A stretch of 10,366 nucleotides of DNA from Pseudomonadota bacterium. GTDB taxonomy: Bacteria; Pseudomonadota; Alphaproteobacteria; ATCC43930; CGMCC-115725. Under the pieces are notes generated by a model. That model saw nothing but the letters and a program-made list of their open reading frames with translations, was not told the origin of the DNA and made no database searches. Location of the stretch: the NCBI GenBank assembly GCA_021790295.1, contig JAJYIC010000058.1, positions 1 to 10,366 on the forward strand. The letters run 5' to 3'. This document shows, one piece after another, positions 1 to 6,361 of this stretch; the first letter of the stretch is position 1, and each line of letters opens with the position of its first letter. Made by a program: the position numbers and the translations under genes.

Positions 1-576
1 CTGCGCGGCGTCAAAAACCCGGTCGGGATGAAATGCGGGCCGAGCCTCGAGCGAGACGATCTTTTGCGACTCATCGAGGCTCTCAACCCCGAAAACGAGC
101 CCGGACGGCTGACGCTCATCACCCGCATGGGCGCCGAAAAGGTCGAAGCGAAGCTTCCCCCACTTTTGCGCGCGATCAAAAAGGAGGGCCGGGCCGTCGT
201 CTGGTGTTGCGACCCGATGCACGCCAATACCATCGTCTCCGCTTCGGGATACAAGACCCGGCGTTTCGATTCGATCCTCGCCGAGGTCGAAGGCGCTTTC
301 CGGGCCCATCTTGCCGAAGGCACTCATCTCGGCGGGATTCATTGCGAGATGACGGGGCAGAACGTCACCGAATGCATCGGCGGCGCCGAGGCGATCAGCG
401 AAGCCTCGCTCGGAGACCGCTACCACACCCATTGCGATCCGCGTCTCAATGCGAGCCAGGCTTTGGAACTGGCTTTTCGCATCGCCGAAGGCTTGAAGCG
501 CGAGCGCGAAAACGAGAAAGCCCGCGGCGGCTCGGCTCGGGGCGAAGGCTTCAAAGAAAGGCGGCTTGCCTCGTGA
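1..576 (+). CDS. aroG: Class II 3-deoxy-7-phosphoheptulonate synthase (DAHP synthase), C-terminal part
   Basis: The 5' part lies outside the window; 191 residues and the TGA stop are present. The enzyme condenses phosphoenolpyruvate with erythrose 4-phosphate to DAHP, the first step of the shikimate pathway, in the cytoplasm. The plant/mycobacterial-type class II signature is clear: NPVGMKCGPS at the window start (substrate-binding lysine region), CDPMHANT with the metal-ligand His at 220-222, GIHCEMTGQNVTECIGG with the ligand Glu at 346-348, and THCDPRLN with the ligand Asp at 436-438. The fourth metal ligand of the family, a Cys, would lie upstream. Family residues at these positions are intact, so this fragment looks functional. 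The last ~25 residues after the conserved ELAFRIAEGLK are a charged Arg/Glu/Lys-rich tail. The stop overlaps the start of the next gene, which suggests co-transcription. The symbol follows the mycobacterial class II enzyme; other genomes use other aro letters. Confidence 0.95.
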   Translation: MRGVKNPVGMKCGPSLERDDLLRLIEALNPENEPGRLTLITRMGAEKVEAKLPPLLRAIKKEGRAVVWCCDPMHANTIVSASGYKTRRFDSILAEVEGAFRAHLAEGTHLGGIHCEMTGQNVTECIGGAEAISEASLGDRYHTHCDPRLNASQALELAFRIAEGLKRERENEKARGGSARGEGFKERRLAS

Positions 577-1733
577 CGCGCCCGGCGGTCGCCGCAACAA
601 AAGAAAGCGGCGCGCACTCCTCTCTTGCCCGGCAGACCGATAGCTATTTCTTGAAAACCAAAGCGATCGTCGGCTTGTGCGGCGATCGAGAGGCGACCTA
701 CGCCCTGTTCCTGCGGCGCCCGGTTTTGTCGACCCCGCGTCTTGCGGTCGAGTTTCTCCTTCGCGAAGGCAAAGCGCGCGGCACCCGTTTCGAGATCGAT
801 CTCATTCACGAGGAAGGCGATCTCGTCGGCGCCGGCGAACCCATTTTTTACGTCACCGGCTCGCTTTATCACCTCGTCGATCTTGAAACCGTTCTGCTGC
901 AAAAGCTCGGGGCCCCCTCGGTTGCCGCCTACAATGCCTATGCGATGTGCGCAGAGCTGCCGAAAGTCGCGTTTCTGGCGATGGACGCGCGCCATTGCGC
1001 CGGCGCCGAGATGGCGGCGATGATGGCCTATGCCGCCTCTGTCGGCTCGGCCGAAGCGCGGCGCAAAGCGGGCGCCAAAGGGTTTGTCGGCTGCGCGACC
1101 GATGCCACGGCCTCGTTTTTCGGGCAGGCGAAAGGGCAGGGGACGATGCCCCATGCCCTCATCGGTTATGCCGGCTCGACCGTGCGCGCGGCCGAGATGT
1201 TTCACGAAGCCTTCCCCGACGAGCCTTTGACCGCGCTCAACGATTATTTCGGCCGTGAGATCACCGACTCGATCGCGGTCTGCCGCCGCTTTCCCGAGCT
1301 TGCCGCGAAGGGGCGTCTTTCCGTGCGCATCGACACCCATGGCGGGCGTTACGCCGAAGGTCTCGATCTTGCCCGCTCTTACGAGATCCTCGAACGTCAT
1401 GCGCCGCAGGCGACGCGCGGTTATCGCAGCAACGAGGAATTGCGGTATCTCGTCGGCACGGGCTCTTCTGCGGCGGCGATCTGGCATTTGCGCCAAAAGC
1501 TCGACGAGGACGGCTTTCCCCGCGTCCGGATCGTCGCCAGTTCGGGTTTCGGACCGGCGAAATGCCGCATGATGGCGGCGGCGAACGCGCCGATCGACGT
1601 GATCGGCACCGGCTCCTATCTGCCTGAACGGTGGGAGGAAACCTACGCCACGGCCGACATCGTCGCGTTCGACGGCAAGCCGATGGTCAAGGCCGGGCGC
1701 GAGTTTCTCTTGCGCAAAGCGCCCCTTCCCTAA
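573..1733 (+). CDS. pncB: Nicotinate phosphoribosyltransferase
   Basis: 386 residues from GTG at 573. The enzyme joins nicotinate and PRPP to give nicotinate mononucleotide, the entry of the Preiss-Handler NAD salvage pathway, in the cytoplasm. Visible family marks are TDSYFLKT near residue 22 (the usual TD-Y start of the fold), GTMPHALI with the candidate catalytic/phosphorylated His194, RIDTHGG at 252-258, and the glycine-rich phosphate loops SSGFG (323-327) and IGTGSYLP (344-351). It resembles the shorter archaeal-type enzyme more than the ~400-residue E. coli type. The GTG overlaps the TGA of the DAHP synthase gene (GTGA), with a modest AGAAAGG at 555-561. The first in-frame ATG inside the domain comes only at residue 125, too late. 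Earlier in-frame codons lie within the preceding gene and give Arg-rich nonsense. Family confidence is high; nicotinate rather than nicotinamide is by family convention. Confidence 0.88.
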   Translation: MTRPAVAATKESGAHSSLARQTDSYFLKTKAIVGLCGDREATYALFLRRPVLSTPRLAVEFLLREGKARGTRFEIDLIHEEGDLVGAGEPIFYVTGSLYHLVDLETVLLQKLGAPSVAAYNAYAMCAELPKVAFLAMDARHCAGAEMAAMMAYAASVGSAEARRKAGAKGFVGCATDATASFFGQAKGQGTMPHALIGYAGSTVRAAEMFHEAFPDEPLTALNDYFGREITDSIAVCRRFPELAAKGRLSVRIDTHGGRYAEGLDLARSYEILERHAPQATRGYRSNEELRYLVGTGSSAAAIWHLRQKLDEDGFPRVRIVASSGFGPAKCRMMAAANAPIDVIGTGSYLPERWEETYATADIVAFDGKPMVKAGREFLLRKAPLP

Positions 1734-2341
1734 GGAGCCTGCCTTTTCTTGCGCGGCCTTTCGTTGAGAAGAAGGACGCGCATGCCGCTCTCCTCGAACG
1801 AGAGCGTGCTAAGGGAACCAATCCCGACCTCGATGCGGGCATAAAGATCGAGCGGCAGGCCGAGAGCATAAAGGAGAGCGGCGCGGATCACGTCGCCGTG
1901 GCTGACAAGGAGAACGCGGCCGCCGCGATGGCGCGCGCGAAGGTCGAAAAGCGCATCGAGGACGCGGTTTTGCACTTCGCGCATGCTCTCGCCGCCGGGC
2001 ACCCGGGCGAAGGCGCGGCGTTCTCGCCACTCCTGCCAGAGCGGGTCGGCCTTGATCTCTTCGATCCTTTTTCCCGTCCAGTTCCCGTAATCGATTTCGA
2101 TCAGGTCTTCGCGAAAAGAAAGAGGAAGCTTGAGCGTCGAGGCGACGATCGCTGCGGTCTCGCGGGTGCGTTCGAGAGGGCTCGAATAGAGGGCTTCGAT
2201 CCCTTCGGTTTCAAGCCGGAGGGCGGCGAGAGCGGCTTCCTCTTGCCCTTTTGCCGATAAACCGACCCCCGCCAAACGCCCCGGCAAAATGCGGCCGGCG
2301 AGAGCGTGCTCGCCATGACGCAAAAGGTGGAAAAGCGTCAC
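1730..2341 (-). CDS. Histidine phosphatase family protein (phosphoglycerate mutase-like)
   Basis: 203 residues from a GTG start. The branch-1 histidine phosphatase signature is complete: LLRHGE with nucleophile His9 preceded by Arg8, SSPLERTRET with Arg58, the general acid Glu82 in IEIDYGNWTGK, and VSHGDVIRA with His148. The protein should therefore remove or move a phosphate on a small molecule through a phospho-histidine intermediate. The substrate cannot be read from sequence; relatives include alpha-ribazole phosphatases, phosphoglycerate mutases and broad-specificity phosphatases. The start is fixed by AAGGAGG (2348-2354, complement) six bases upstream and by the fold beginning at TLFHLLRHG. 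The frame stays open further upstream, but that extension has no family resemblance. It lies 52 bases after the CoA-transferase stop on the same strand, so the two probably share a transcript. Its TAG interlocks with the TAA of the opposing pncB. The tail (RPRKKRQAP) is basic. Confidence 0.88.
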   Translation of the reverse strand: MTLFHLLRHGEHALAGRILPGRLAGVGLSAKGQEEAALAALRLETEGIEALYSSPLERTRETAAIVASTLKLPLSFREDLIEIDYGNWTGKRIEEIKADPLWQEWRERRAFARVPGGESMREVQNRVLDALFDLRARHRGGRVLLVSHGDVIRAALLYALGLPLDLYARIEVGIGSLSTLSFEESGMRVLLLNERPRKKRQAP

Positions 2342-2347
2342 CAAAGC

Positions 2348-2354
2348 CCTCCTT
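2348..2354 (-). promoter_or_regulatory. Strong Shine-Dalgarno for the histidine phosphatase gene
   Basis: The complement strand reads AAGGAGG six bases before the GTG at 2341-2339. This near-perfect anti-SD match decides the start within a frame that stays open for another ~200 bases upstream, and it suggests good translation despite the GTG. Confidence 0.8.
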
Positions 2355-2393
2355 GCCCGCCCGACCCGATTTCCCTGCAGGCTCCCCAAAGGT

Positions 2394-3818
2394 TCAGGCG
2401 GAGCGGGAAGGCCACAAAGGCTGATGATACCCGAGCGGAACCGCGGGCCTTTCCCAATAAGGCTTGGTCTCGGAAAATTGCGCCACCGGGCCGAGATGGG
2501 AAAGGCGGCCGGCCGGGGTTTCGCTTTCGAGCGACCAGCGCGCAATCTCTTCGGGGGTGAAATCCTTCTCTACGCTCTTGAGCGCGTCCCCCGACACCTC
2601 GCCCCTGGCCAAAAGCCAGCGTCCGGTTTGCGCGAGAGAGATCCGCACCAGCCAGCTTCCCCCTTCACGCGCGCGCCGCCACAGCGCAACCATGGCCCCA
2701 AACGCCATCAGATAACCGGTCAGATAATCGATCGCCGAAAGCGGATAGAATTGCGGCCCGGGCTTCTCTCCGGGGAAGACTTCGCCCTGCCTTTGCGTAA
2801 TCCCGCTCACCGTCTGCACGACCGTGTCGAAACCGCGCCGAGGAGCCCAAGGGCCGCGGTGGCTGAAAGCCGAAAGCGTCACATAGACGAGACCCGGCCG
2901 CAACTGCGCCAACTCTTGCGCCGACAACCCCCGGCGATCGAGCGTTCCCGGCCGATACCCCTGGGAGAAGACGTCGGCTTCGGCGACGAGAGAGCGCAAG
3001 GTTTCGACATCCTCGCCCCGGCGCAGATCGAGATAGGCCGAAAGCTTTCCGTGCCCCGTATCGAGTTCCTGATAGCCGAGATTGGGAAGATGGGGCGCGG
3101 TGATCTTGAGCACGTCGGCGCCGTGCTCGGCAAGGGTGCGCGCTGCAGTCGGGCCCGCCAGGACGCGCGTCAGATCGAGAACGCGGATCCCCGAAAGCGG
3201 CCGCTTTCCCGCCGGCAGCGGATGCGGCGGGTGGTCGCCGATCTTGATGATCTCGAAGAGAGGCAAGCTCGCGACCGCCGCCGACTGCGGGTGTTCCGCC
3301 CATTCGGTCCTGCTGCGCACCATGCCTCCGGCGCCGCCTGCGGCGATGATCGCCTCTTCGAGCTGAAGCGCGTCCCACTCGGCAACCGCCCGGCTGACCG
3401 CTTGATGGTCTTCGGCAACGCCCAAAACCTTGAGAGCGGCCGCGCGGTGGTTGGGGAAATTGCAGTGAAGATAGCTCCACCGTCCCCCGCGCGCCGGGTA
3501 GAAGCCCATGATCGGGTTGCGGTCCGTCGAAACGCGCGCGCCGTTGAGACGCAGGTAATGACCGCTTCGCAAAGAGGCGGCCGCGCGCCGCAAATCGACC
3601 GCGATCTCTTGCCGGCGACCGCTTTTGAGCTGCCACAATTCCGCTGCGGCGAGCGCGGCTGCGGAAACGGCCGCGGCGGCGCAGGTGCCGACGCGAAAGG
3701 GGGTCGGCATAAGCGGGTCCTCGCCCCCCTTTATCGAGACGGCGCGGGCAAGCTCTTTCGGCCAGGCGGCGGCTTCGAGAAGGGCGTCGAGAAGCTCGTA
3801 AGCGGCAGCAGAAGACAT
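2394..3818 (-). CDS. CoA transferase, CaiB/BaiF family (class III), rearranged two-half form
   Basis: 474 residues. Class III CoA transferases move CoA between acyl-CoA thioesters and free acids through an aspartyl-CoA intermediate. The C-terminal half carries the canonical N-terminal CaiB segment: LSGIRVLDLTRVLAGPTAARTLAEHGADVLKI split at about 208-239, SQGYRPGTLDRRGL near 285-298, RRGFDTVVQTVSGI near 327-340, and SAIDYLTGY with the catalytic Asp364. The N-terminal half instead resembles the C-terminal small-domain part of the family: FYPARGGRWSYLH near 106-118 and RTEWAEHPQ near 170-178. The order looks permuted, as in a known subgroup of ~450-500-residue relatives. The start is the ATG at 3818-3816 with GAGGGAG (complement, 3825-3831) six bases upstream. 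The frame stays open upstream to 4193, but that extension is compositionally unlike a protein. Substrate unknown. Probably the first gene of a two-gene leftward unit. Confidence 0.85.
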   Translation of the reverse strand: MSSAAAYELLDALLEAAAWPKELARAVSIKGGEDPLMPTPFRVGTCAAAAVSAAALAAAELWQLKSGRRQEIAVDLRRAAASLRSGHYLRLNGARVSTDRNPIMGFYPARGGRWSYLHCNFPNHRAAALKVLGVAEDHQAVSRAVAEWDALQLEEAIIAAGGAGGMVRSRTEWAEHPQSAAVASLPLFEIIKIGDHPPHPLPAGKRPLSGIRVLDLTRVLAGPTAARTLAEHGADVLKITAPHLPNLGYQELDTGHGKLSAYLDLRRGEDVETLRSLVAEADVFSQGYRPGTLDRRGLSAQELAQLRPGLVYVTLSAFSHRGPWAPRRGFDTVVQTVSGITQRQGEVFPGEKPGPQFYPLSAIDYLTGYLMAFGAMVALWRRAREGGSWLVRISLAQTGRWLLARGEVSGDALKSVEKDFTPEEIARWSLESETPAGRLSHLGPVAQFSETKPYWERPAVPLGYHQPLWPSRSA

Positions 3819-4198
3819 GGGGCACTCCCTCGAAATGGCGGGGGCGCTGGCACCGGACGGCGCGGCGCGAGGGATGATGCCCCGGAAAGAGGCCGCAAGG
3901 GAATAATCAAAACGGGCGCTTTGAAGGAAGAAGGGCGAAAGGCGGGCTCCCGCTTTCCGGGATAAAGCCTCGCGGCAATGGCGGGGTAGCGGCGCCGGCC
4001 CGCGCTTTGGCGCCGGCCCGCCGCGAGAAGGCCCTGCGAGGGACATCTCTCGGAGCGGGAAGAAGGAGATGATATAACCCCGGTCTTGCGCATTGCCGGG
4101 GCCGGCTTTCCGGACCATGCGAAGGGGGCGGCACTTTTCGAGAATCAAATCTCGCGGGTATCGACCCTGATTGCCGCAGCCGCGCAGGGGCAAAGATC
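3819..4198. other. Divergent intergenic region without a convincing gene
   Basis: About 380 bases between the leftward CoA transferase and the rightward channel-like gene, so promoters for both should lie here. I see no good TTGACA/TATAAT pair; TATAAC at 4073-4078 is a possible rightward -10 without a matching -35. A 13-bp direct repeat, GGCGCCGGCCCGC, occurs at 3991-4003 and 4009-4021. An imperfect stem GAAAGgCGGG/CCCGCTTTC lies around 3935-3955. Short open frames in it have no signal peptide, motif or ribosome binding site that I would trust. Confidence 0.5.
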
Positions 4199-6274
4199 AT
4201 GGGGACATTGCCCGCAGCGATCACCTATCTGATGACCTCGCGCTTGCGCGACTGGCTCGTCGTGGTTCCGGTCGCGGTGCTGGCGCTCTCTCTGGCGCTC
4301 ATCGGCTATATGGTCGATTGCACAGCGAAGGCCTGCCTCAGCTTCCCCGAGGCGCTTTTCCAGTCGATCACGATTCTGCGTTTCGGCAGGATGCCGTCGT
4401 TTTCGCAAAGCCCGCCGGAGCTTCTGGTGGCGCCGTTTCTGATACCCGCAATCGCTCTCATCAACGGCGCGAGGCTTGCGCTGCGCAATCTGGTAAAGGA
4501 GATGCGAGTGGTGTGGGCGCACCGGCTGCGCGACCATGCGATCGTCTGCGGGCTCGGCGACACTGGGCGGCACGTCGTCGAAAATCTGCGTGCGGCAGGT
4601 CGCTCGGTCGTCGTCATCACCTTGGATATCGAGGACGAGAATGCGGCCGCCTGCGAGGCGCTCGGCATTCCCCTTCTCAAAGGCGACGCGCGGCAGCTTT
4701 CCCTCCTCAACCTTGCTGGACTGCGTTATGCGCGCCAGTTGATCGCGACTTGCGGCTCCGATTCGGTCAATCTCGAGATTGGACTGCGCGCGCGCGACGC
4801 GCTCATCGAGGGCGCGGCGCAGAATGGCCCGTTCCAGATCCTGCCGGAAATGCGCAGCCACTGGCTTGTCGATACCATCCGCCAGCACCGCTCCGCCGCG
4901 CTCGGCGCAGAACGCCTCGAATTTCGTCCTTTCAATCTCTATTCGGGCGCAGTCGATGAGGTCTTGCGCCGCGCCGGTCTTGGCCGCGCTCTCGGGCACA
5001 TGGGCGGCGCCGGGCCGAGGCTCCTTCTCGTGGGCTTCGGCGAAACCAATGCGCAACTCGTATTTCACGCCGTGCAGAACTTTTTTGCGGTACCGGGACG
5101 GCGCTTGCGCGCCACGGTGTTCGACGACAAGGGCGAAGACCGGCGCCCCTTTTTGACGGCTCGTTTCCCCGGCCTTTTGCAACTGGCCGAGATCGATTTC
5201 CTCGGCTGCACCTTCGATCCTGAGGATCCCGCCGCATGGTCGGTTGTCGAGGAGACCCTCGAAAGGATAGGCGAAGACATCTCCTCGCTTTTTGTCGTGG
5301 TCGCTCTCGGCGATGACGCCACCTCGCTTTACGCCGCGCTGCAATTGCGCGAGCGTCTCGATCGTCTGGGCGGGCTCGGCGCGCCCGTCTTTGTGCGCCT
5401 GCGCGAACAAAGCCGTCTCGGCGGGTTTATGGGTTCGCTCGACGGGGGCGAGGTTCTCCTCACCCGCCTTGCGCCTTTTGGCGATATCGCCAATCTGACC
5501 AAACCGCGGGCGTTGTTCGACAACCGTGCCGACGCTTTGGCGCAGGCGCTCCACGCCAGCTATCTGGCGGCGGCGGGCGCGGGGGCGGGAGACCCGGCCG
5601 CGGTTCCCTGGGCGCAGCTTCCCGAACGCTTCAAGCATTCGAACCGTCTTTTTGCCGACCATCTGCCCGTTGCGCTTTCAGAGCTCGGCATCCGCCTTGC
5701 GCCAAGCCCTGCCCCGCCCTTCGCCTTCGGGAGAGGCGAGATCGAGGCTTTGGCGGCGATGGAACATTGGCGCTGGTCGATCGAGCGGCGGCTGTTCGGC
5801 TGGACCCAAGCGGATAAGCGCGACGATATCGCCAAGAAACACCCTCTTCTTGTTGCCTGGAAGGATCTCTCCGAAGAGGATCGCGAGCGCAATCGGCGTC
5901 TCGTCCGAATCGTGCCGGAAATTGTTGCCAAAGCGGGGATGGGGCTATTGCGCGAGCGCTACATCGATGGAAGAAGCCCGGATTGCGCGGCCGAAATCTC
6001 CGCCTTGGGGCCTTCTGAAAAGGGCATTCTTCTCCTCGATCCGCAGGATGGGCGAGGCTGGGCTGAAGCCCTCGACGCCGTGCGCGAGCGCTCCCTCAAA
6101 ATCTGGGTCGTGTGGCGCGCCGGCGCCGCTCTCCCCGCCTTCCCCAAAGAGGCGAAAGGCAAGGAGATCCTGCGCCCTGCGGTCGAGCGATGGGTCGGAG
6201 AGCGCGAATGCGCCTTCCTCCTCGCCCGCGCCGGCGCGACCGCCGATCCACGCTCTAGGCAAGAGGCCGGATAA
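4199..6274 (+). CDS. Channel-like membrane protein with two RCK (TrkA-N) domains and a RyR domain
   Basis: 691 residues. The order is a transmembrane helix at ~19-38; a pore-loop-like segment at ~48-66; a second helix at ~74-94; RCK1 from ~112 with a full Rossmann turn (GLGDTG, 118-123) and acidic residues after strand 2 (LDIEDE); RCK2 from ~273 with a degenerate turn (GFGETN, 279-284); a RyR-type domain at ~517-580 (MEHWRWSIERRLFGW, then RDDIAKKHPLLVAW and DLSEEDRERNRRLV); and an unassigned ~100-residue C-terminus. The layout matches RCK-gated two-helix K+ channels, where RCK domains bind nucleotide or ions and gate the pore. The filter position reads TILRFGRMP, not TVGYGD, so K+ selectivity or conduction is doubtful. 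RyR domains occur in eukaryotic ryanodine receptors and in uncharacterised bacterial proteins. The ATG at 4199 follows AGGGG (4186-4190) at eight bases; ATG at 4232 is an alternative. A lipoprotein gene follows 87 bases downstream. Confidence 0.82.
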   Translation: MGTLPAAITYLMTSRLRDWLVVVPVAVLALSLALIGYMVDCTAKACLSFPEALFQSITILRFGRMPSFSQSPPELLVAPFLIPAIALINGARLALRNLVKEMRVVWAHRLRDHAIVCGLGDTGRHVVENLRAAGRSVVVITLDIEDENAAACEALGIPLLKGDARQLSLLNLAGLRYARQLIATCGSDSVNLEIGLRARDALIEGAAQNGPFQILPEMRSHWLVDTIRQHRSAALGAERLEFRPFNLYSGAVDEVLRRAGLGRALGHMGGAGPRLLLVGFGETNAQLVFHAVQNFFAVPGRRLRATVFDDKGEDRRPFLTARFPGLLQLAEIDFLGCTFDPEDPAAWSVVEETLERIGEDISSLFVVVALGDDATSLYAALQLRERLDRLGGLGAPVFVRLREQSRLGGFMGSLDGGEVLLTRLAPFGDIANLTKPRALFDNRADALAQALHASYLAAAGAGAGDPAAVPWAQLPERFKHSNRLFADHLPVALSELGIRLAPSPAPPFAFGRGEIEALAAMEHWRWSIERRLFGWTQADKRDDIAKKHPLLVAWKDLSEEDRERNRRLVRIVPEIVAKAGMGLLRERYIDGRSPDCAAEISALGPSEKGILLLDPQDGRGWAEALDAVRERSLKIWVVWRAGAALPAFPKEAKGKEILRPAVERWVGERECAFLLARAGATADPRSRQEAG

Positions 6275-6317
6275 GGACCGAAGCGCGCCTCTTGCGGCAC
6301 AATCGGCGTGACGCCTA

Positions 6318-6324
6318 AAGGAGG
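6318..6324 (+). promoter_or_regulatory. Perfect Shine-Dalgarno not matched to a standard start
   Basis: AAGGAGG stands seven bases before an in-frame ATT (6332-6334) and 37 bases before the chosen ATG at 6362 of the lipoprotein gene. No ATG, GTG or TTG sits at a normal spacing. It may be chance, a standby ribosome site, or the site for a rare ATT start that would lengthen the signal peptide by ten residues. Confidence 0.4.
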
Positions 6325-6361
6325 CCCGGTTATTCTACCTTTGCGCTTTTGCGAGGCGAGG

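Noticed and set aside
33..572. N-terminal extension of pncB back to an ATG at 33
   Set aside because: It would overlap the DAHP synthase gene entirely and translates to Arg-rich sequence without family resemblance.
420..1496. Long leftward open frame antisense to pncB
   Set aside because: Arg/Gly-rich translation with no motif; it is the mirror of a well-recognised gene in GC-rich DNA.
2424..3965. 513-residue rightward open frame opposite the CoA transferase
   Set aside because: Arg/Pro-rich with no domain; the leftward frame carries the CaiB motifs, catalytic Asp and a ribosome site.
3819..4193. N-terminal extension of the CoA transferase to an upstream start
   Set aside because: The 125 extra residues are low-quality Pro/Arg-rich sequence; the ATG at 3818 has a good ribosome site and fits the family.
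4145..5662. 505-residue leftward open frame opposite the channel-like gene
   Set aside because: Shadow frame: no hydrophobic or domain pattern, while the rightward strand has membrane helices, RCK and RyR motifs.
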